64,000 nt of DNA, taken from Crambe crambe. Lineage: Eukaryota > Porifera > Demospongiae > Poecilosclerida > Crambeidae. The notes under the pieces are model-generated. The model was not told the origin of the DNA. It ran no database searches and worked only from the letters and a program-made list of their open reading frames with translations. Position 1 is the first letter of the stretch, and the number at the start of each line of letters is the position of its first letter. The stretch covers positions 9,339,338-9,403,337 of the forward strand of contig OZ004581.1 in the NCBI GenBank assembly GCA_963924555.1, given 5' to 3'. Made by a program: the position numbers and the translations under genes. Below are positions 57,076 to 64,000 of the stretch, piece after piece.

Positions 57076-57895
57076 TGATCTTTGAGATTTTCCTTCCATT
57101 TCTTTACCTTGATGTCATGGTTGGAGCCCAGCTGACTTACGAATCGATGCTTGAGGAGAATAGAGGCACACATGCCAATGACAGCTTTTTCATTAGAACG
57201 TTTGGTTTTTGTTTTGGTGAGGCATTGAAGTAAATTAATAAAGATAGGAGCATATTTGTTTAATTCATTCAGAAGCATATCCCATTTAAAATCTTCCAAT
57301 TTAGAACTCTGAAGAATTGAGTTTGATTCCAGTGAGACCATTGTTTTTATTTCTTTGCATATGATATTACCAAGGTAATTAAGAACAAACTGCCTGGTTT
57401 TGAGATCAGTAAAGCACTCTCTAACTATAGCATATTTGCTCCCCCTGGCAACAGCTTTACCAATCTTTTTCCTAGTTGGAGTCAACATATATACCTACAC
57501 AAAAATATAATGTTATAGCTAATTATGCTTTTCTTTTATTGCAAGATTCATACCCCAACAGCTGGAGAAGAGCTTGCAGAGGAATCAGTTGACAACATAA
57601 CAGGACTGGGGTCAAGTTTGATTCGCTTGGGTGTAGTGCTTTGTTCATCAAAATATTTCACTAAATTATTTTCTATTTTTTTCTGTAGGTCTGCATATCG
57701 TTCAAATGCCAAGAAGCAAGATCTACACATGTACTCAAAGCCTTCACCAAGGTTGCAAGAATAGTCTAAATGGGTTACAAAAGCCTTCCAGAGAGAAAAG
57801 ACATGTTGTGATTTGGAAGAACGTAGCAGTCTCCTGTTTGTCTTCTTATCTGTGACATCATTGCCACAACCACAACAACGGTCACACTGACTCAT
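57061..57895 (-). pseudogene. Zinc-cluster/DUF6589-type protein, N-terminal fragment carried by the transposon
   Basis: Exon 57895-57554 (MSQCDRCCGCGNDV, CRSCFLAFERYADL) joins in phase 0 to 57494-57061 (LTPTRKKIGKAVARGSKYAI, SNSILQSSKLEDFKWDML, IGMCASILLKHRF). The first exon is a C4-type zinc cluster; the second resembles the region that precedes DUF6589 in transposon proteins of corals, fish and sponges (recalled, not searched). The C-terminal half is missing at the same point where the convergent helicase ends, consistent with one internal deletion. Confidence 0.65.
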
Positions 57896-58443
57896 AATTA
57901 ACTCACACCACGATCGACTATCACATTGACCACGTGGTCATGACGTGACGTATATATTGTATCGATATATATCATTTCTGTCATGCTACGTATTCAATTA
58001 ACTTTTGACGCGTGCGCGTAGGGAACAACTCTAAGTATTATGTGATACCAGACCCTCGCGCTTCGCGCTCGGGGCTGCGCCGCCAGACTACCTTTTGTTT
58101 CGAGCATTGTGATCAGATAGCTTCTTTCTTTGGCCACGGCTTGTATACGTATTGTTGTAAGAAGATCGGCAATGCTGAATTCGAAGTTGCTTAATAACTG
58201 ACATGGTTGGAAAGCTAGGTAACTCATAGAAGACTAAACTATCGGATATACTCATTCGAGCGTATTTATAATAGTTTTAAATTTTAACCGCGAACCCAGC
58301 GCCATTCTAAACCGCAATGTCTTCCGGTCAAATTGCAAAAAGTAGTGTTAACTGGTAATAGGATTATGGTGCTCCAAAATTTGTCTATAAATGACAGAAT
58401 GATGATATATACAGCAGCCATGGTCTGAGGCTATAGATATGCA

Positions 58444-58620
58444 GCCATGGGATCCTCCTGCCGCAACCTCTTCAGCTTGTAAGCTTCCGTTTCTTCTTTT
58501 CTTCAGTGGGTTCCCGACACTCCCCATTCCTCTTCAGAGAGTTGTATGGTCTCTTCCTCCCATCCATAGCCATCAGTCTCTCCATCTTCCTGAGTTCTCA
58601 TTCCTCCTCGGCCAGTAGTG
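58444..58620 (-). pseudogene. SLU7-like last exon, copy E
   Basis: The equivalent of 36741-36893: RKRPYNSLKRNGECREPTE-like, with an extra run in the middle (ttcttttcttcagtggg) that shifts the frame. The final Asp-Pro-Met-Ala segment is retained. Confidence 0.65.
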
Positions 58621-58895
58621 CCTGGGGTGGGGGAGGGGGTGATTTCACTATTTGAGAGACACTGATTATGGTACAGTAAACTCCCTATGTGGACTCCCTT
58701 AATTAACAAAACCTGAACAGCCCGTTACATATTCTCCAAATTCCTATTAAGAGCCATTAGGACCATATCAATTGATAGCGAAAACAGGACTACATTTTTG
58801 AGAAATAACAACACTTTACTTTTTGAAATTCCTAACTTTCAATTTAGTGTAACCTGATAACATAGATGTCAATATACAATTCTTATGACGATTAA

Positions 58896-58921
58896 CCCCC
58901 CCCCCCCCCCCCCCCCCCCCT
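58896..58921. repeat. Poly-C tract
   Basis: About 25 cytosines, matching an eight-C run at 44025 in the other copy; length unreliable. Confidence 0.9.
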
Positions 58922-60727
58922 CTCCCAGAATTTCACCAATTTTCATAGCAACAAGCACCACTAAGGGTTATACAACAGAATTACTCAAATCTACCCCAAG
59001 GCAATGCATTTCATTATTATGGTGATGGCATAGGCCACCACCTGCCAGACATGTGCAAGTGTGTGTGTTTCAAGGATGAAATACATTTGCAATGGGAAAC
59101 CCATGAGGTGACCATACAACATGAAATTCATGATAATTATTGTTTCTTTTGATTCAATTAGAGTCGATGGTTCTGGTTACAATATTCATTACAACTACAA
59201 ATCAATGCCAGTGGATGACCAATGCTCCTCCCTTTAATTAAGGGGGCACACAGCCAGAGAGGGATCATCAGATGAATGATCTCCTAAGCCATAATTACTT
59301 AGTGTCTCTAAAAAGGTGACTTCTAGATCCCTTGTGTGGTGACCTCAAACACAGAGCTACCTAATTAACCCTATCAGTGAGGCCTCTAGCTCTTGGATCT
59401 GTCCATTCCATAGAAACCTTACACACTCAGAATCTTTGCCCCTAAAAACCACCAATTCAATTGCTTGACCTAGACACAATAAATCTAGCTATCTAGAACC
59501 CAGTCAGAAAACTATTGTAATAACAACTGATAATTATTGTGTATCCATACACAACAATATTCCACAGCGAATAGTTCAACATTATCCTTATATGACATCG
59601 ATTTCCTATAGGATTAGACAGCTGCTACTAATAATGACAGGGACAATCACAGGAGGAGGGAGGGAGGGCATGTTAGAGTCTTGCTACTAATAATGATAGG
59701 GACAATCACAGGAGGAGGGAGGGAGGGCATGTTAGAGTCTTGCTACTAATAATGGCAAGGGAAAATCAATCACATGACCTTGAGTTCCCATAATATAAAT
59801 ATGACTAACACTGTGTTGCCTTGGAAACCCCGCAGACATTATGATGTTACCAAGGACAACAGAATTATGAATAGAAACAGCATGTTAACAATTTCCTCCA
59901 TGTGGTACATTGCCTGAAGATACAATGGTTGTGCTGATTGTTCAAGCCATAATAAAGATGAAACTTAACTGAGAAAAGTGGTGACTATTGCTACAAAGAA
60001 TAAATGTACCCACTCCAATTTATGGCCAAATAAAATTAATGGCCACTTCAAATTCATCAACAGTTAACTTGAGCCACGTGCCACATGCTGTGGACCTGAT
60101 GATTACAAGATGATTATTGTTCAGAACACTTGTATGAAAATGGTTGAATGGCTCATTGGCTCAAGTTACTCATCATTTTTCTCTTCTTCTTCCTACTCAT
60201 GAGAGATCCTTAGTGCAAAGGTCATCATGATATTCACTTACTCTTGCAGTTAGTGGATTTCTCTCCAGTTTTGGTTTAAGGTTTTTTTTGCATGAGGTGT
60301 TCTAGAGGTTTTTTGCATGAGGTATTCTAGGGGTACTCTCTAGTACTCTAGCAGGTGAGGGATTGTGGCCCACATACAGGTAGGGAAATGAGAAATAATG
60401 TCTTCATTACACATTTCATAGTGTGAGTGTCTAAGACATGCGTGCCCATGTACGCATTCCTAGGTGACCCACATTTGGTAAGAGCTGGTGCCAATCATGT
60501 ACATGGGATCCTACCAGCCCCTGAGGACTAGCTGCTTGATTAGACAAGAGGCTTATTGATTGACCCTTGTATAGGTATTGGACACTCTATCTAAAAGACA
60601 AGGTTCTCATAGTCACATGATTATCTCTCATAGTCACATGATTATCTCTCATAGTCACATGATTATGGTACATATTGTCCTGATATGATAGGGAGTGGTG
60701 TATGTGTTAGTGGGTGGATGGTACTTA

Positions 60728-60842
60728 CCTTTGCTGTTAGTTTTCCAGCTTGTCCCATGCAGTAGGAGCTTTTGATCATGGAGTGACAGCAAGCATAACC
60801 CCACACCAGTATGACCCCCAAATACTCAAAGATCACTCTACA
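60728..60842 (-). pseudogene. SLU7-like exon (WGYACCHS region), copy E
   Basis: Almost identical to 41401-41515; ends QAGKLTAK at the GTAAG donor. The KPLSLVEL exon that should follow downstream is not found in this block. Confidence 0.7.
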
Positions 60843-61259
60843 CAGGGAAGGGAGAGAGAGATTAGGTCAGCATTATATTACTACTAGGACAACTACACAC
60901 CCTGTACAGGGAAGATTAGGACAGCATTAATATCTACTAGGACCACTAACTAAGAGAGATTAGGACAGCATTAACCACTACTAGGACAACCCCTGGTCCC
61001 TCACACACACTTTGTGAATCAGAGTTAGTACATTTTTTGAATGGGGTGCTGCCCTTTAATTACCCCACACGTGGCATGGGGTTAGTTGTGTTATGGTATT
61101 GGTATATCTACATGTGATGAGTGAACCTGCTCAAGATTTTGAGTCTCTCCTGGGGTTATGCAATAATGAGAGACAATTTGATTGGATTAGCACAATCTTC
61201 ACTCTGATGTTTACTCTCACATAGGCTTCAAGTGTGTCAAAGTGGTTTCATTCACTATT

Positions 61260-61261
<2 letters not shown>

Positions 61262-61316
<55 letters not shown>

Positions 61317-61352
61317 TAACTTAAGTGTGTCAAAGTGGTTTCATTCACTATT

Positions 61353-61406
<54 letters not shown>
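61262..61406. repeat. Two CT microsatellites in a tandem duplication
   Basis: A segment gtgtcaaagtggtttcattc plus a CT run occurs twice (runs about 61262-61313 and 61357-61406). Confidence 0.95.
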
Positions 61407-61411
<5 letters not shown>

Positions 61412-61429
61412 ACTTAAGACTTACTGAGT

Positions 61430-61505
61430 GATTGTTGGGAAGATGTCCTCTTCATAGTGTGACTTAGCAATGGCCCCCTTGATCACATTGCCTGACCAAG
61501 AATAC
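61430..61505 (-). pseudogene. SLU7-like exon (VIKG region), copy E
   Basis: Same shortened form as at 42.0 kb (GNVIKGAIAKSHYEED). Confidence 0.6.
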
Positions 61506-61688
61506 TCTATTCAGTCTGAGCCAACAACAGTTCCGTAGGTGGCGCCTACACATACAAACACACAGATAAATCACATTCCATATAAGGAAAAAAAGGGTGA
61601 GGTGAGTGTTTATCTAAAGAGACACGATGTAAATCTGGGAGCATTTTATTCTTTGAATATGTTTTTGTGAGTTATCCTACATGTGTCA

Positions 61689-63025
61689 TGGCGTCATGGC
61701 ATGGGACCTGGGAAAGAGGTAACATTGCATCATACAGGCATAGTTACTCCTGGACCAGGCAGTGATTCTACATGGGGAGTGTAGAGACCAGCAAGTGGAG
61801 ATATGAGATCATCAAGCATTATTGTGTCCAAGAAGACATCCACAAGTGCTGTGGGCAGGAGGTTATTCTATTATTGCTTCATTGTTTGTCTCTAAGGTCC
61901 TGTCTTCATCATTCACCAAGAGCTTTCCCAAAAGAGCTGTATGTGAAGCCAAACGCACGTGCTCTACTGCACACATGAGCAGTAGCAGTAATATTTTTTA
62001 ATGCGGTGACATTTTCAATACGTGGGCGGTGGACAGGAAACAATCGTTCTATTAATAGTGGCCTTATCAAGCTCTGCTACTGAAGTGGACCACATGTGGA
62101 CCTGAAACCATAAAATATACTTGGTATACAAAAAAACATTGCCATAGCTATAAATGTTTTTACAGGTGAAGTTACACATGAATGTGAAAAGTCATTAAGA
62201 GGCTTAACTAGAGAAACTCTGATTCACAAGGGGCTTCCTGATAACATATGCGATGCCATCAATAAGCTAGCTGGATTGCTGCTTATTACCTACGAAGTGA
62301 GAGCAACATATCTTGGAGCCAAAAATCTTAAAGGAATTCGTGCATCGGTCTTCCAGCAAGCTGAGCTACATCAAGCTGCCTATTCGTTGGACCGCTCAAA
62401 ATCAATTTGGTATGATGAAGGAAGTAATAACTTGGAAATAAACTTGCTATTTGAAAGCAAAAGTAGTGCCATCATTTTTCGTGCGTTTCTCGTTCAGTGG
62501 TATTTGAACAATCCTGTAGTCAAGAGTTGTGATGCATCTGTGGAAGAAATTTCCTAAGGTTCTCTTAACAGATTATGATGGGAACGAATATGACTCTCCT
62601 GTTCAATCCCTTCAAGAATACATGGCTGAGCCATCATCAGTAGCCTCTACACCTATACTCAGTGTAGCCAGCATGTCCTCATCTCTTGCACAGTTACAGT
62701 CTGTTGAGCGGCCGGAAGAGTTTATTGCGACCTACACAAGCCTTATCATTGTCCTCTCATAAGCAAGTCAATCATAGAAAAGTCAAAAGATTCAGATAAA
62801 AGCCTTGCTGATGACGATAACAACCTTTTAGCTGCATCCTGGCTCTTCCACCAGTATTTAGATTGCTTAAATATTGTGAATAAATGTACTGGACTGAGTC
62901 TACCACAAATTGCAATAAAACCAGAATTACGTGACTTCAAGGAAGAAATAGTTGGTGATCCTCCCTTCAAGAGAAGCCGAGTGGAACTCTCTGTGCAGTG
63001 TCGTAGTGATAGGCCAGCGGCTTAA
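61689..63025 (+). CDS. Gene Z', second copy of gene Z, partly intact
   Basis: The main exon after tgtttttacag (about 62166) reads open through CEKSLRGLTRETLIHKGLPD, VRATYLGAKNLKGIRASVF and SIWYDEGSNNLEINLLFES to a stop at 62557. A deletion relative to block 1 (after GATGCATCTGTGGAAGAA) causes that stop. A further frame continues DYDGNEYDSPVQSL at 62570 and then SLADDDNNLLAASWLFHQYL to TAA at 63025. Block 1 and block 2 are damaged at different points, so a working ancestor existed. Role unknown. Confidence 0.5.
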
Positions 63026-63245
63026 AAATGGAAGTGAGTCAAAGTCAAAGAAGGAATGGTTCATGTAACAGATCCTCAACTCTTCTGTGACTGTCTGGAG
63101 TGGAAATATGAAGACACAGTCAAAAAGTGGAAGGACGCAGATAGAGCAATTGATGATCTGTAGTTTGTAGCTTACTGAAGTGCAGGTTATAGGCAATCGT
63201 TGCTAGTAACCATGCTAAAAGCTTCTCCCTTTCCACTGCCATGGT

Positions 63246-63545
63246 ACCTAGCCTCGAACCTTTTTTTCCTTTTTGCCAGAAGGAGAAAGCTAAAGAACTC
63301 TGCTTGCATGTGTTCGATTGCATGGTAAAGATCGTCAACATGGAGACAGTAGTACAATTACTGATGATAGTAAAGCTGACTAGATACTCACCTGAATCAC
63401 ATAATGCCTGTACACACTGCTGCTTAGTAGAGTCTCATCTCTGTAAGGCTTGCTGCTACTACAGGATAAAGCTAAAGAACTCTGCTTGCACGTTCTTAAA
63501 TTGTATGGTAAAGATTGTCAACATGGAGACGGTAGTGTAGTACAA
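63246..63545 (+). repeat. Imperfect direct repeat of about 85 bp
   Basis: gctaaagaactctgcttgca, ttgtatggtaaagat and gtcaacatggagac occur at 63288-63345 and 63470-63530. Both copies are open in one frame (KIVNMETVV). It may be the 3' end of gene Z' or a separate repeat. Confidence 0.6.
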
Positions 63546-63832
63546 TTTCTGACCTGATGCGCAGTCTTAAAAAGGTAAACTGCAGTTTTCTGCTTTTTCA
63601 TTGGTCATCCAACCGCCTCTCAGTCCTCTGTATATATATACACTGGTATATGAAGGGAGAGGGGAAGGGCACAGATACTACACTGGCTATTTACATGATA
63701 TGATACTACAAAGCTGCTTGTTGGTTATATGAGAGGCTGGACTGTGATACTTGTTAAAGCCATTTTTGCCCCCCTCATAGACCCAGTCTCTTGCTCATTA
63801 GTGTCTGGCTGTGTTGCTCTATTTTTTTGAGG

Positions 63833-64000
63833 ATGGAATCTATCCAGGATATGTTGGTGGAAATCGGAGCACATTTATTATTATTGTACAAAGTGAAGAA
63901 AAACTTTTGTACATTTACTAGTTTTTCTGATGCATTCATACCAATATCACCTGTGGAGGTTGAGGATTATACTAGACTTTCTTTAGAGTTTAAAACACTC
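63833..64000 (+). CDS. Start of an unrecognised open frame, cut by the window edge
   Basis: ATG at 63833 opens 56 codons to the window end without a stop (begins MESIQDMLVEIGAHLLLLYK; later SFSDAFIPISPVEVEDYTR). Length is short, but the composition is protein-like and there is a TA-rich stretch 170 bases upstream (tatatatata near 63630). Could be a first exon. Confidence 0.4.
   Translation, partial: MESIQDMLVEIGAHLLLLYKVKKNFCTFTSFSDAFIPISPVEVEDYTRLSLEFKTL

Larger units (their letters stand above)
55154..58090. mobile_element. 2.9-kb DNA transposon, 9-bp target duplication, TIRs of about 55 bp
   Basis: Ends read TAGTCTGGCGGCGCAGCC inwards on both sides and stay paired through gagggtctgg and atcacataat. 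The flanking ccttttgtt occurs at 55145-55153 and 58091-58099; the intact paralogue at 36.42 kb has it once. Inside are a 498-bp tandem duplication, a RecQ-like helicase fragment (+) and a zinc-cluster gene fragment (-). A 9-bp duplication suggests a Mutator-like or similar transposase (inference). No catalytic transposase domain is visible, so this copy is probably non-autonomous. Confidence 0.92.
53798..58204 (-). pseudogene. Gene Y', zinc-finger gene split by a transposon
   Basis: Exons correspond to gene Y: 54373-53798, 54961-54857, and a first exon of which 55153-55121 is on one side and 58204-58091 on the other side of the 2.9-kb element. The insertion cuts the codons for ARNKR, and 9 bp of exon are duplicated at both edges. 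The last exon also carries a 20-bp tandem duplication that changes the C-terminus (GGGERQEVEEG rather than GGGGSLC). Apart from these changes the copy is almost identical to gene Y, so the insertion is recent. Confidence 0.8.

Noticed and set aside
61234..61431. Ser/Leu repeat frame
   Set aside because: CT microsatellite translation.
1..64000. tRNA, rRNA or bacterial features
   Set aside because: I saw no cloverleaf with box A/B motifs, no rRNA-like block and no operon structure; a scan with covariance models would settle the RNA genes.

Overview
The window looks like nuclear DNA of an early-branching animal, most likely a demosponge of the Amphimedon kind (inference). Compact genes with short GT-AG introns, a Roc-COR GTPase with Death domains, many decayed DNA transposons and recent local duplications all fit. 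No tRNA, rRNA, CRISPR array or bacterial-type operon was recognised.

Layout. 0-2.3 kb: the 3' part of a P-element/THAP9-like transposase (+), then a broken convergent gene (-). 2.3-4.1 kb: intergenic, with a GC-box/TATA-like stretch and a large foldback repeat. 4.1-9.4 kb: an intronless 1758-residue reading frame (-) with N-terminal cysteine clusters, a PIN/FEN-like nuclease signature and a C-terminal CXC domain, probably transposon-derived. 9.4-18.9 kb: transposon remains, minisatellites, scattered exons of a splicing-factor SLU7-like gene and most of an eIF3J-like gene (-).

19.2-29.4 kb: the centre of interest, one multi-exon gene (-) encoding Roc-COR GTPase, Death domain, coiled coil and a second Death domain. 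Twelve ordinary exons join with consistent phase into 1054 codons. Between the first exon and a 22-nt exon lies about 5 kb of tandem repeats (24.04-29.00 kb) with 46 units. Each unit carries three variable bases between a conserved polypyrimidine-CAG and a conserved GTAAGT. On the gene's strand this is an array of 46 candidate one-codon (3-nt) microexons, 44 with an intact acceptor AG. They would add one chosen residue, or a run of residues, in front of the GTPase.

29.6-64 kb: a duplicated region. A block at 31.6-43.4 kb (gene X, a C2HC zinc-finger gene Y, SLU7 fragments, gene Z) recurs at 47.5-62.8 kb, with a further SLU7 fragment set between. Because the two blocks act as filled and empty sites, two transposon insertions can be dated after the duplication: a 417-bp element with a 10-bp target duplication (33.6-34.0 kb), and a 2.9-kb element with a 9-bp target duplication (55.15-58.09 kb) that splits an exon of gene Y'. 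The larger element carries convergent, 3'-truncated pieces of a RecQ-like helicase and of a zinc-cluster protein of transposon type, and is itself hit by a 103-bp element with the same termini and the same target-duplication length. The window ends inside a new open reading frame (+).
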